From: Ramlibacter monticola
Lineage (GTDB): Bacteria; Pseudomonadota; Gammaproteobacteria; Burkholderiales; Burkholderiaceae_C
NCBI RefSeq assembly: GCF_016722785.1
Contig: NZ_JAEQNE010000001.1
Span: 62,001-126,000 of the forward strand
Reading direction: 5' to 3'
Length of the DNA stretch: 64,000 bases
In this document: positions 8,899 through 17,023 of the stretch, piece after piece
Numbering within the stretch: the first letter of the stretch is position 1
Layout of the letters: each line of letters opens with the position of its first letter
Program-made: the position numbers and the translations under genes
Notes under the pieces: generated by a model
Told to the model about the DNA's origin: nothing
Seen by the model: the letters and a program-made list of their open reading frames with translations, nothing else
Databases searched by the model: none

Positions 8899-10499
8899 GC
8901 GCAGCGATGGCGCTGGAGACCTACCAGCTCACCAAGCGCTTCGGCAGCTTCACCGCGCTGGACCAGGTCACGTTGAAGGTGGCGCCGGGCACCGTCCACG
9001 CGCTGCTCGGGGAGAACGGCGCCGGCAAGAGCACACTGGTGAAGTGCATCGCCGGCTTCCATCGCGCGGAGGCGGGCAGCATCCTGGTCGACGCTCGCGA
9101 GCAGGAGGTCCCGAACCCGGTCGCCGCGCGCGCGCTGGGCATCGGCATGGTGTACCAGCACTTCACCCTGGCCCCCGGCATGACCGTGGCGGAGAACCTG
9201 CTGCTGGCAGGCGGCCAGGTGCCGCACGTGATCGACTGGAAGCGCAAGCGCGACGAGCTGAACGCGTTCCTGGCCTCCACGCCGTTCCGCCTCGACCTCG
9301 ACGCGCGACCGCAGGAACTCGCCGCCGGCGAGAAGCAGAAGCTGGAACTGCTCAAGCAGCTGTACCTGCAGCCCCGCCTGTTGATCCTGGACGAGCCCAC
9401 CTCGGTGCTGACGCCGCAGGAGGCCGACGAGGTGCTCGGCCACGTGCGCGAGCTGGCGCGGGCCGGCCGCTGCACCGTGCTGCTGATCACGCACAAGTTC
9501 CGCGAGGTGATGGCGCACGCCGACGACGTGACGGTGCTGCGGCGCGGCCACGCCGTCCAGCACTGCGCCGTCCGGGCGACCGACCCGGCCCGGCTCGCGC
9601 AGGCCATGGTGGGCGATGCCGGCGCGGCTGCCAGCGAACAGGCGCCGCGGCACGCGCGCCCTGCCCCGGGCGCGGTGCCGGCAACTGTGCCGGCACTCGA
9701 ACTGGAAAGCCTGCAGGTCATGGGCGACCGCGGCACGCTCGCCGTGCGCGGGCTCTCCCTGCAACTGCGCTCCGGCGAGATCCTGGGCATCGCCGGCGTC
9801 TCGGGCAACGGCCAGCGCGAGCTGGTGGAAGCGCTGGTCGGCCAGCGCGCCCGGGCGGCGGGCTCCGTGCGCGTGCTGGGCGAAGCCTACGGCTCGCGCC
9901 GCGCCGAGAACCACCGGCTGAAGGTGCGCAGCCTGCCGGAGGAGCCGCTGCGCAATGGCTGCGTCGGCGACCTCAGCGTGGCCGAGAACATGGCGCTGCG
10001 CGACTTCGACCGCGCGCCGCTCACGGCCGGCGGACGCCTGTGCTTCGGCCAATGGCGCAGCCGGGCGCGCGAATGGATCGCGGTCTACGGAATCAAGACC
10101 CGGGGCGAGGACGCGCCGATCCGCAGCCTGTCCGGCGGCAACGTGCAGCGCGCCGTGCTCGCGCGCGAACTGGCCGGGCAGATCAACGTCCTGGTCGCCG
10201 CCAACCCGGTGTTCGGGCTGGACTTCGCCGCCGTGCGGGAAATCCATGACCGCCTCCGCGCCGTGCGCGACCAGGGCGGCGCGGTGCTCCTGGTCAGCGA
10301 AGACCTCGACGAACTGCTGGAGCTGGCCGACCGCATCGTGGTGATGAGCGAGGGCCGGCTGGTCTACGCCACCGAGGCCGCGGCGGCGGACCGGCAGGTC
10401 CTCGGCGCGCACATGGGCGGCGGCCACCACGAGGAGACCGAAACACCTCCGGCTCTCCATGCGGCGACCGCGCTCCCGCGGGACGAGGTCGCCGCATGA
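8895..10499 (+). CDS. Double ATPase subunit of the BMP-type importer
   Basis: Sugar/nucleoside-type ABC ATPase of 534 residues with two nucleotide-binding domains. The first has Walker [10 protein letters not shown] (39-47), a signature region [14 protein letters not shown] and Walker [10 protein letters not shown]. The second has the degenerate Walker A GVSGNGQ typical of this family and signature [17 protein letters not shown] took the GTG at 8895, which overlaps the preceding stop (GTGA); an in-frame ATG at 8907 is possible. It energises the permeases at 5153 and 6244, although two enzyme genes have been placed between them. Confidence 0.86.
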   Translation: MSAAMALETYQLTKRFGSFTALDQVTLKVAPGTVHALLGENGAGKSTLVKCIAGFHRAEAGSILVDAREQEVPNPVAARALGIGMVYQHFTLAPGMTVAENLLLAGGQVPHVIDWKRKRDELNAFLASTPFRLDLDARPQELAAGEKQKLELLKQLYLQPRLLILDEPTSVLTPQEADEVLGHVRELARAGRCTVLLITHKFREVMAHADDVTVLRRGHAVQHCAVRATDPARLAQAMVGDAGAAASEQAPRHARPAPGAVPATVPALELESLQVMGDRGTLAVRGLSLQLRSGEILGIAGVSGNGQRELVEALVGQRARAAGSVRVLGEAYGSRRAENHRLKVRSLPEEPLRNGCVGDLSVAENMALRDFDRAPLTAGGRLCFGQWRSRAREWIAVYGIKTRGEDAPIRSLSGGNVQRAVLARELAGQINVLVAANPVFGLDFAAVREIHDRLRAVRDQGGAVLLVSEDLDELLELADRIVVMSEGRLVYATEAAAADRQVLGAHMGGGHHEETETPPALHAATALPRDEVAA

Positions 10500-11173
10500 T
10501 CGCCGTCGACGCGCAACCCTTCGCGTTCCCGTTCGATCCGGCGCGCGCCGCGCTCGTCATCATCGACATGCAGCGCGACTTCATCGAGCCGGGTGGCTTC
10601 GGCGAGGCTTTGGGCAACGACGTGCGCCGGCTGGAGGCGATCGTGCCGGCGTGCCAGCGCGTGCTGGGGGCGTGGCGCGCCCGGGGCGGGCTCGTCGTGC
10701 ACACGCGCGAGTCGCACGCGAGCGACCTCTCCGATTGCCCTCCGGCCAAGCGCCTGCGCGGACAGCCGGCCCTGCGCATCGGCGACCGGGGGCCGATGGG
10801 GCGCATCCTGGTCCGCGGCGAACCGGGCAACGCGATCATCCCGGAGCTCGCGCCGCGCGCGGGCGAGGTGGTGCTGGACAAGCCCGGCAAGGGTGCCTTC
10901 CACGCCACCTCGCTCGACTCGCGCCTGCGCGAGCGGGACATCGCGCAGCTGGTATTCATGGGCGTGACGACGGAGGTGTGCGTGCAGACCACCATGCGCG
11001 AGGCCAACGACCGCGGCTACGAAGGCCTGCTGCTGGAAGACTGCACCGAGAGCTACTTCCCGCCCTTCAAGGCGGCGACGCTGGAGATGGTGCGCGCGCA
11101 GGGCGCGATCGTCGGCTGGACCGCCACGAGCGGAGCGCTGCTGGAGGCGTTGCGCACGGTCGCGCATGGCTGA
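10496..11173 (+). CDS. Second isochorismatase-like cysteine hydrolase
   Basis: A 225-residue paralogue of the 8212 gene with the same triad: D24 (VIIDMQRDF), K129 (LDKPGKG) and C162 (TTEVCV). It keeps the [11 protein letters not shown] and [16 protein letters not shown] blocks but has a different N-terminus and lacks the PYPWPFNG block. It may act on another ureide or amide, or share the biuret step. ATGA at 10496 overlaps the ATPase stop, and its own end overlaps the GntR gene by eight bases. Confidence 0.8.
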   Translation: MIAVDAQPFAFPFDPARAALVIIDMQRDFIEPGGFGEALGNDVRRLEAIVPACQRVLGAWRARGGLVVHTRESHASDLSDCPPAKRLRGQPALRIGDRGPMGRILVRGEPGNAIIPELAPRAGEVVLDKPGKGAFHATSLDSRLRERDIAQLVFMGVTTEVCVQTTMREANDRGYEGLLLEDCTESYFPPFKAATLEMVRAQGAIVGWTATSGALLEALRTVAHG

Positions 11174-11906
11174 AGCGCTCGGCCCCGTGGCGCACCGGAG
11201 TTCCGCCGGCGCACGGCGGCCCCATGTGCACCGCTCGCGCGCGGAGGACGTGTACGAGCAGGTGAAGCAGGACGTGGCCGCGTTCCGGCTGGTGCCCGGC
11301 GACCGCTTCACCGAAAACGAGCTGTGCGACCGGCTCGGCGTCAGCCGCACGCCGGTGCGGCAGGCGCTGTTCCGCCTGAAGCAGGAAGGCGTGGTGGAAG
11401 TGCAGTTCCGCAGCGGCTGGCGCGTCCTGCCCTTCGACTTCGAACGCTTCGACCAGCTGTACGACCTACGCATGGTCCTGGAAACGACCGCCGTGCACCG
11501 CCTGTGCGCCGACGATCGCCGGGTGGACCGCCCCCTGCTGGAAGGCCTGGCGGCCCGCTGGCTGGTGCCGGCCGGTGCCCGCAGCGGCGACGCGGTGCAG
11601 CTGGCGCAGTGGGACGAGGAGTTCCACTGCACCCTCGTCGCCGCGGCCGGCAATCCCGAGATGGCCCGGGTGCACCGCGAGGTGACCGACCGCATCCGGG
11701 TCGTGCGCCGGCTCGACTTCACCAGGCAGGCCCGCATCGAGCACACGTACGAGGAGCACGGCAAGATCCTGACGGCGGTCCGCCTGCGGCGCGGCGACCA
11801 GGCGGCGCTGCTGCTGTCGGCCCACATCGCGACCAGCCAGGCCGAGGTCCGCAAGATCACGCTGCACCAGGTCTACCTCGCGCGCGCCGGCGCGCCGGGC
11901 CGGTAG
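11166..11906 (+). CDS. GntR-family regulator (FadR/FCD class)
   Basis: A 246-residue regulator with an N-terminal winged helix (about 25-95, motif [21 protein letters not shown]) and a C-terminal FCD ligand domain (about 100-230) with the metal-site-like residues D, H and H expected in [19 protein letters not shown] and YEEHGKIL. It is the last gene of the nitrogen cluster, overlapping its neighbour by eight bases, so it is probably co-transcribed and autoregulatory. The ligand is unknown; a substrate or intermediate of the operon is the natural guess. Confidence 0.87.
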   Translation: MAEALGPVAHRSSAGARRPHVHRSRAEDVYEQVKQDVAAFRLVPGDRFTENELCDRLGVSRTPVRQALFRLKQEGVVEVQFRSGWRVLPFDFERFDQLYDLRMVLETTAVHRLCADDRRVDRPLLEGLAARWLVPAGARSGDAVQLAQWDEEFHCTLVAAAGNPEMARVHREVTDRIRVVRRLDFTRQARIEHTYEEHGKILTAVRLRRGDQAALLLSAHIATSQAEVRKITLHQVYLARAGAPGR

Positions 11907-12086
11907 CTCGCCGATTTCCGGGAGGACATCGCCGTCAGCCCTGCTGCGCTGGCGCGGGCCCGGCCGGGCGGCCTTCCATGGCGCTGTGGCTCAGGAATGG
12001 CCGGATCGGCGTTTCCGGGAGACCGTTCCTCGTTCGTTCAGGTGGGAGCTCCTATGCTGGAGCGGAACATCATGAAAGGAACCCTC

Positions 12087-12362
12087 ATGCGCCATGGAGA
12101 TGCGCCGCTGCCGAGGCAGCACCGCGCCGTGACTCTGGGCATTCTGCTTCTCGGCCTGCTATCCCTGCTGCCGCCGGCCTGGGCGGGAGTGGACCGCGAT
12201 CAAGCGGCCTCGATCGCCCACCATCTGGCTCCCGGTCGGGTGCTGGCGGTCGAGCAAGGCCTGCATGTGGACAATACCGTGGTCTGGCGGATCAAGGTGC
12301 TCTCCACCGCAGGCGACGTCCGCCTCATCGTGATCGACGCTGAAACCGGGCGGTCCCGCTAG
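12087..12362 (+). CDS. Small exported PepSY-domain-like protein
   Basis: A 91-residue protein with a signal peptide (hydrophobic VTLGILLLGLLSLLPPAWAG) and a short mature domain. VDRDQAASIAHHLAPGRVLAVEQ and RIKVLSTAGDVRLIVIDAETG follow the PepSY pattern. I chose the ATG at 12087 because AAAGGA lies six bases ahead; ATGs at 12072 and 12054 are in frame. PepSY domains are periplasmic and often modulate proteases or sensor systems. It converges on the DUF4136 lipoprotein gene with seven bases between stops. Confidence 0.65.
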   Translation: MRHGDAPLPRQHRAVTLGILLLGLLSLLPPAWAGVDRDQAASIAHHLAPGRVLAVEQGLHVDNTVVWRIKVLSTAGDVRLIVIDAETGRSR

Positions 12363-12369
12363 AACGGCT

Positions 12370-12954
12370 TCAGTACCCGACCGGCCCCGCCAGCGGCACC
12401 AGCCGCATGCCGGGCGGCACGTTCTGGAAGTCGCGCAGCGCCACCTCCAGCAGGATCGCGGCGTTCGCACCCGAGTTGCTGCTGGCCTGCGACTGGAACA
12501 CCACCTGCCCGTTGGCGACGTCGCGCAGGAGCACGTCCACGCGCTGCGACGGATACACGGCGGTGCCGCCGATCGGAAAGTTCAAGCCGATTCCCACGCT
12601 GCCACCGCCCCAGCTGCTGCCGCCGATGCCCACGCCCACGGAGGGGAAGCCCCAAGCTGGCCCGTACGCCACGGCGTCCTGGCTGACCGTCACCTGAATG
12701 GCCAGGCGCGGATTCGCCTCGTCGCGCCGCAGCCCAGCGCGTGCGAGCACCGCATCCGCGACACCTTCCAGCATCGCCTGATCGGGGCGGGCGGCCTGAG
12801 AGGGCAGGCGCTCGTGGCGATAGGGCGTTCCGGGCGGCAGCTGCGCCGGAAGGGTGAATACCTGCACGGTCGCACTCGGTGGCGGAGCCGCACAGGCAGC
12901 CAGCATCGCGGCCATCGAGAGACCGAGCAAGCGGCGGCGGCGCAAACGGTTCAT
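12370..12954 (-). CDS. DUF4136-type lipoprotein
   Basis: A 194-residue lipoprotein with lipobox LAAC (C21) after an arginine-rich start. The middle contains a glycine-rich stretch (VGVGIGGSSWGGGSVGIG), then YPSQRVDVLLRD and QSQASSNSGANAAILLEVALRDFQNVP, matching DUF4136 proteins found in the envelope of many proteobacteria. Function is unknown. It is transcribed away from the cupin gene. Confidence 0.7.
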   Translation of the reverse strand: MNRLRRRRLLGLSMAAMLAACAAPPPSATVQVFTLPAQLPPGTPYRHERLPSQAARPDQAMLEGVADAVLARAGLRRDEANPRLAIQVTVSQDAVAYGPAWGFPSVGVGIGGSSWGGGSVGIGLNFPIGGTAVYPSQRVDVLLRDVANGQVVFQSQASSNSGANAAILLEVALRDFQNVPPGMRLVPLAGPVGY

Positions 12955-13254
12955 AGCCCATCCTCCCGCGGGGCGCGGGGCTTGGTGCGGGACGCAGCCG
13001 CGGTGAAGCGGCTACGCAGCTGAAAAGCCTGTGCCACAGCAATTGGCGCTCGGAAGCCTCAGGCATCTCAACCAGATGCCCTGTCGGGAGCCTACCCGTT
13101 CCGCGTGGGGCGCGCCATAGACCCGGGGGCGCTCAGGGCATCTGCAAACGAAATACGCGGACTCGCCTAGCATGCCGATCGGCCTGGACGCCCTGCCGGC
13201 GGGGTCCTCGTCGGCGCATCGATCACGGCCAGGTTGACGACTCGGAGGCAGAGC
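12955..13254. other. Divergent intergenic region without recognised gene
   Basis: About 300 bp separate the start of the DUF4136 lipoprotein from the start of the cupin gene. It must hold the promoters for both. I see no convincing -35/-10 pair, RNA gene or repeat. GGAGG at 13244-13248 is the ribosome site of the cupin gene. Confidence 0.5.
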
Positions 13255-13704
13255 ATGAAATGCGTTCTGGTTTTCGCACTCGCGGCGCCCTTCATTGCGC
13301 TTGCCGATCCTGACCCCGCAGCCATGACGCTCACCCGGGAGGCGGATATCAGGTGGGTTGAGAACCCGCTTGTGCCGGGACTCCGATCGGCTGTGCTTTA
13401 CGGCAGTCCACCGAAGCCAGGGCCCTACGTCATCCGTGTGCGTTTCCCCCCAGGAACATTCAGTCCACCCCACTTCCATGCCGAAGACAGGCAGATCGTC
13501 GTGATCAAGGGCACATGGTGGGTTGGTTCGGGGGCGAAGTGGGACCGCGATTCGACGACCCCCGTCTCGGCGGGCAGCTTCGTGATCCACCATGCAAACC
13601 AGATTCACTATGACGGGGCCAAGGACGAAGAAGTCATCGTTCAAATCACCGGCGTAGGAACGAACGCGACGACCTTGGTCGACGAATCGGGGAAACCCAA
13701 ATGA
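13255..13704 (+). CDS. Exported cupin-domain protein
   Basis: A 149-residue protein with a signal peptide (MKCVLVFALAAPFIALA) and a single cupin barrel. The metal-binding pattern appears as PPHFHAEDRQIVVIKG and the second box as AGSFVIHHANQIHYDG. The ATG at 13255 follows GGAGG by six bases, which decides against the longer frame from 13234. Third positions look less GC-rich than in the neighbours, hinting at acquisition. Function is unknown; similar proteins are annotated only as cupins. Confidence 0.75.
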   Translation: MKCVLVFALAAPFIALADPDPAAMTLTREADIRWVENPLVPGLRSAVLYGSPPKPGPYVIRVRFPPGTFSPPHFHAEDRQIVVIKGTWWVGSGAKWDRDSTTPVSAGSFVIHHANQIHYDGAKDEEVIVQITGVGTNATTLVDESGKPK

Positions 13705-13779
13705 AGCGTTTCCTCGGCCCGGGCCCCACGGCGAGCGTGGGTGCACCGTGCGAGGCGAACAGGCTGGGCAGGCGGGCCA

Positions 13780-14235
13780 TCAGCGGGCTCCAGCGGGCCG
13801 CGGCGTGAGCGCCTGGTCCACCGAGTAACCGCCAGCGCCGCTGAACAGCAGCGCGACCGAGGCCGCGAACAGCGCGAGGGCGTATTCGTAGCCGCCCTTG
13901 TCGGCGAAGAAGCCCTTGCCGATGTGGACGCCGAAGATGGCGATCAGCATGGCGGCGGCGAGCGCCGCGGCCGCCGGGCGCACGAGCAGGCCGAACACCA
14001 GCGCGAGTCCACCGAAGAATTCGACCAGGCCGGCCAGCAGCGCCATCAGGTAGCCGGGGTTCAGGCCGATCGAGCCGAAGAACTGGCCGGTGCCTTCGAG
14101 GCCGTAGCCGCCGAACCAGCCGAACAGCTTCTGCGCGCCGTGCGCGGCGAAGATGATGCCGACCGGTACGCGCAGCGCCAGGGCGCCAGGGCCCGCACCG
14201 GTGGCCAGCACGCGTTGGAAGAAAGACGTGTTCAT
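13780..14235 (-). CDS. DoxX-family membrane protein
   Basis: A 151-residue membrane protein with four hydrophobic segments. It carries the DoxX signature RVPVGIIFAAHGAQKLFGWFGG near residues 22-43 and GLVEFFGGLALVFGL further on. AGGAG lies ahead of the ATG at 14235. It is downstream of the NADP-oxidoreductase gene on the same strand with a 29-base gap, so the two probably form one operon facing a divergent LysR regulator. DoxX-type proteins are commonly linked to quinone or redox stress functions. Confidence 0.85.
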   Translation of the reverse strand: MNTSFFQRVLATGAGPGALALRVPVGIIFAAHGAQKLFGWFGGYGLEGTGQFFGSIGLNPGYLMALLAGLVEFFGGLALVFGLLVRPAAAALAAAMLIAIFGVHIGKGFFADKGGYEYALALFAASVALLFSGAGGYSVDQALTPRPAGAR

Positions 14236-14264
14236 GGAAGTCTCCTGCGATGTGTTTCGGGGGG

Positions 14265-14897
14265 TCAGGCCTTGCGGATCCAGACGGGGGCGATGCTCGT
14301 GCCCTGCCCGGCGCCGTAGCCGAGGTAGATGTTCAGTCCGGCCACCGGCTCGAGGTAGCGCGCGTTCTTCAGCGGCCCGGCGTCGACCACGTGGAAGCCG
14401 ATGCTCTCTGCGATCGCGCCCGCCGTCTGCTTGGCACGCTCGCTGTCGCTGGCCACGAACACGTCGGCCTTGCGGCCGTTGCCGAAGTCCGCGCCTTCCG
14501 CGAGGACCTGGGCGAACACGGTGTTGAAGGCCTTCACGAGCTCGGCGCCGGGCACCGCCTTCGCGATCTCTTCCGCCGCGGACGTGCCGTGGCCCAGGGT
14601 CAGGCCCATGTAGTCGGCCGTCAGCGGGTTGGTGATGTCGATGACGACCTTGCCGGCCAGATTGCCCGCACCGCGCAGCGCAGCCGCCGCCTCGGGGTAG
14701 CCAGTGGCCAGGACGACGGCATCGGCGCCTTCGGCCGCGCCGGCGGCGCGGACCGCACGGGCGCCCGGGTTCGCCGCCGCGACCTGTTCCGCCTTGGCGG
14801 CGTCGCGCGCCGTGACGCTGACCTGGTGGCCCGCGCGGGTGAGTTGCTTGACGAAGGCCGAGCCCATGTTGCCGGCGCCGATGACAGTGATCTTCAT
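14265..14897 (-). CDS. NADPH-dependent F420 reductase-like oxidoreductase
   Basis: A 210-residue Rossmann protein with the dinucleotide-binding motif GAGNMGSAF at residues 7-15 and the family stretches VVIDITNPLT and VKAFNTVFAQVL. It belongs to the NADP-oxidoreductase / F420-dependent class; in proteobacteria the substrate is usually unknown and F420 need not be involved. It is the first gene of a pair with DoxX, divergent from LysR (15023), an arrangement typical of an electrophile- or quinone-inducible operon. Confidence 0.83.
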   Translation of the reverse strand: MKITVIGAGNMGSAFVKQLTRAGHQVSVTARDAAKAEQVAAANPGARAVRAAGAAEGADAVVLATGYPEAAAALRGAGNLAGKVVIDITNPLTADYMGLTLGHGTSAAEEIAKAVPGAELVKAFNTVFAQVLAEGADFGNGRKADVFVASDSERAKQTAGAIAESIGFHVVDAGPLKNARYLEPVAGLNIYLGYGAGQGTSIAPVWIRKA

Positions 14898-14943
14898 GAG
14901 AGGTTCTCCTGGTGGGTGGAGCAGCGCTTGGCTGCGATGGAGA

Positions 14944-14957
14944 CAACTCTAAAGTTG
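14944..14957. promoter_or_regulatory. Inverted repeat in the LysR / oxidoreductase divergent promoter
   Basis: CAACT-CTAA-AGTTG is a perfect 5-4-5 inverted repeat about 50 bp upstream of the oxidoreductase start and 66 bp upstream of the LysR start. It overlaps a possible -10 (TAGAGT, minus strand). It is a reasonable operator for the adjacent LysR protein, although the classical T-N11-A motif is not clear-cut. Confidence 0.35.
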
Positions 14958-15022
14958 CGAACACAATAGATAAACCCGTCGACACCGGTTACTTAGTGCC
15001 GGATTTCGGGATAATCCACCCC

Positions 15023-15922
15023 ATGGACCGATTCGAGGAAATGCGCGCCTTCGCCGCGGTCGTCGACGCCGGCAGCTTCGTGCGCGCGGCCGAGGCACTG
15101 CGGTTGTCCAAGACGGCCGTGTCGCGCCTGGTGAGCGACCTGGAGGCGCGCCTGGGCGTGCGGCTGCTGCATCGCACTACGCGCAAGCTCTCGCTCACGG
15201 TCGAAGGCGAGGTGTTCCACGCCCGCTGCAAGGAGTTGCTGTCGAACGTGGAGGAAGCGGAGGCCGAGGTCACCGCACGGGCCGACGAGGCCGTCGGACA
15301 GCTGAGGCTCAACGTGCCGGTCAGCTTCGGCCTGCTGCACCTGGCCCCCTTGTGGCCCGCCTTCATGCAGCAGCATCCGCAGGTGGATCTGGACGTCACG
15401 CTGTCGGACCGCGTCGTCGACCTCGTCGACGAGGGCTATGACCTGGCGGTTCGCATCGCGCAGCTGGCCAGTTCGTCGCTGGTGAGCCGCAAGCTCGCAT
15501 CGACCCGCATGGTGCTGTGCGCATCGCCCGAGTACCTGCGGCGCCACGGCACGCCTGCGCACCCTTCGGAGATCGCCGCGCACACCGTCTTCGCCTACAC
15601 GCTGCTGGCAATGGGCGAGCAATGGGCCTTCGAGGGGCCCGAGGGCCCCGTCAGCGTGAAGGTCGCGCCGCGCATGCGGACCAACAGCGGCGACACCTGC
15701 GTGGCCGCCGCGTTGCAGCACCAGGGCATCGTGCTGCAGCCCTCGTTCATGGTGGGCCACCACCTGCGCGCCGGCACGCTCGTGGAGGTGCTGCCGCCGT
15801 ACCGGTCCCGCGAGCTGGGGATCTACGCCGTGTATGCCAGCCGCAAGCACCTCACGCCCAAGGTGCGCGTGCTGATCGATTTCCTGCTGGAGGCCTTCCG
15901 CATCCAGGCGTGGGGCGATTGA
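15023..15922 (+). CDS. LysR-family transcriptional regulator
   Basis: A 299-residue regulator beginning MDRFEEMRAFAAVVDAGSF. The winged helix (1-60) includes AAEALRLSKTAVSRLVSDLE, followed by the linker and a type 2 periplasmic-binding-like effector domain from about residue 90. The start matches the usual first residues of this subgroup, so the longer frame from 14912 is not used. It is divergent from the oxidoreductase/DoxX pair, its likely target. Confidence 0.9.
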   Translation: MDRFEEMRAFAAVVDAGSFVRAAEALRLSKTAVSRLVSDLEARLGVRLLHRTTRKLSLTVEGEVFHARCKELLSNVEEAEAEVTARADEAVGQLRLNVPVSFGLLHLAPLWPAFMQQHPQVDLDVTLSDRVVDLVDEGYDLAVRIAQLASSSLVSRKLASTRMVLCASPEYLRRHGTPAHPSEIAAHTVFAYTLLAMGEQWAFEGPEGPVSVKVAPRMRTNSGDTCVAAALQHQGIVLQPSFMVGHHLRAGTLVEVLPPYRSRELGIYAVYASRKHLTPKVRVLIDFLLEAFRIQAWGD

Positions 15923-16039
15923 TCCGACGCGCGGGTCGGCACCGCGGGGACACTCGTCACGCACTCCTTTTCGCGGGGCACTTCGTGCTTCGCCCATGAC
16001 GAGGGCGAGGCGGGCAAGAACCGCCTTCGGTGCGATCCG

Positions 16040-16192
16040 CTAGATAGGGCGGACCGTGTCCTCCCACCTCGGAGAAGGCTGCGACCGGGTGGCGCTGCCT
16101 GCCTTCTCCTTGTCGGTCGAGGGCGTCGTTTCACAGCCGGCAAGCAGAAGCGCGGCAAGCAAGGCGATGAGCGAAAGGGCTCGGATCTTCAC
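16040..16192 (-). CDS. Small lipoprotein of 50 residues
   Basis: A short frame with GTG start at 16192 encodes a signal (MKIRALSLIALLAALLLAGC) with lipobox LAGC, C20, followed by a polar 30-residue tail ending DTVRPI. AGGAG lies nine bases before the GTG. It starts only 11 bases after the MlaA stop on the same strand, so it is the last gene of the pump/MgtC/AI-2E/MlaA run. No family is recognised; entericidin-like peptides have a similar layout but different sequence. Confidence 0.65.
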   Translation of the reverse strand: MKIRALSLIALLAALLLAGCETTPSTDKEKAGSATRSQPSPRWEDTVRPI

Positions 16193-16203
16193 GGGGGTTC
16201 TCC

Positions 16204-17013
16204 TCATTGGGGTGAAGCAACGATAGACGGCATGCCGCTCGAAGTCGTCGCCAAAGGGTCGCGGCTCGGTCGCCCCTCAGTCTGCACGCCCTCGCCTTCC
16301 GCGGCGTCGGTGGGAGGCGCGTCTTCCGCGGCAGCGTGCGTGCCATGGACCTGCGCCTCGCGAAGCTGAAGGTACGCGTCGCGCATGAAGGTGTAGCAGT
16401 CCAGCGCGCCGTCGAGCATGGGGTCCGCCGCAAGCATCCTGGCCCGCACGTCCACGGTGCGGCCCGCGACCAGCGCATTGCGGTCCATCACCGGCGCGAC
16501 GAAGCGCAGCGGATCGCCGAACCAGTCCGCCGGAAGCGCCACCGTATCGCGAAGCGTCGAGGGGCCCAGGATCGGCAGCACCAGGTACGGCCCCGCCGGC
16601 ACGCCCCAGTGCGCCAGCGTGTTCCCGAAATCCTGCTTGTGCCGCTCCATGCCCGCATCGGTGGCGATGTCCAGCACGCCACCGAGCCCGAAGAAGGTGT
16701 TGACCGCGAACCGCATCGTGTCCTGCGCGGCGTCCCCGGCCTTCAGCTGCAACAAGCTGTTCACGGCCGACCACGGGTCGCCGAGATTGCCGAGGAAATT
16801 CGAGACGCCCGCGCGCACCAGGCGCGGCACGCCGTGCTCGTAGGCCTCGGCGGCCGGCTTCAGCGCCGCCTGGTCCACGCCGCGGTTGACGCTGTTCACC
16901 TCGCGGTTGAACGATTCGAGGGGATCGTCCGGGTCGCGGAACGGCACGGTGGCACAGCCTGCCAGCAGGAGCAGGGGCGCAAGGAGGGCGGCGCGGAAGG
17001 GGGGCTGTCGCAT
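16204..17013 (-). CDS. mlaA: MlaA-family outer-membrane lipoprotein (VacJ)
   Basis: A 269-residue lipoprotein with lipobox LAGC (C20), the family landmark DPLESFNREVNSVNRGVD and LGNLGDPWSAVNSLLQLK, followed by WGVPAGPYLVLPILGPSTLRD. MlaA removes phospholipids from the outer leaflet of the outer membrane and passes them to the MlaC shuttle. It is unusual here because no mlaBCDEF genes are nearby; instead it follows the AI-2E-type permease by ten bases. The C-terminal 40 residues are acidic and low-complexity. Confidence 0.88.
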   Translation of the reverse strand: MRQPPFRAALLAPLLLLAGCATVPFRDPDDPLESFNREVNSVNRGVDQAALKPAAEAYEHGVPRLVRAGVSNFLGNLGDPWSAVNSLLQLKAGDAAQDTMRFAVNTFFGLGGVLDIATDAGMERHKQDFGNTLAHWGVPAGPYLVLPILGPSTLRDTVALPADWFGDPLRFVAPVMDRNALVAGRTVDVRARMLAADPMLDGALDCYTFMRDAYLQLREAQVHGTHAAAEDAPPTDAAEGEGVQTEGRPSRDPLATTSSGMPSIVASPQ

Positions 17014-17023
17014 GGCGGGAACC

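Noticed and set aside
15923-16039. Possible terminator between LysR and the small lipoprotein gene
   Set aside because: Only weak, short stems without a U-tract were visible.
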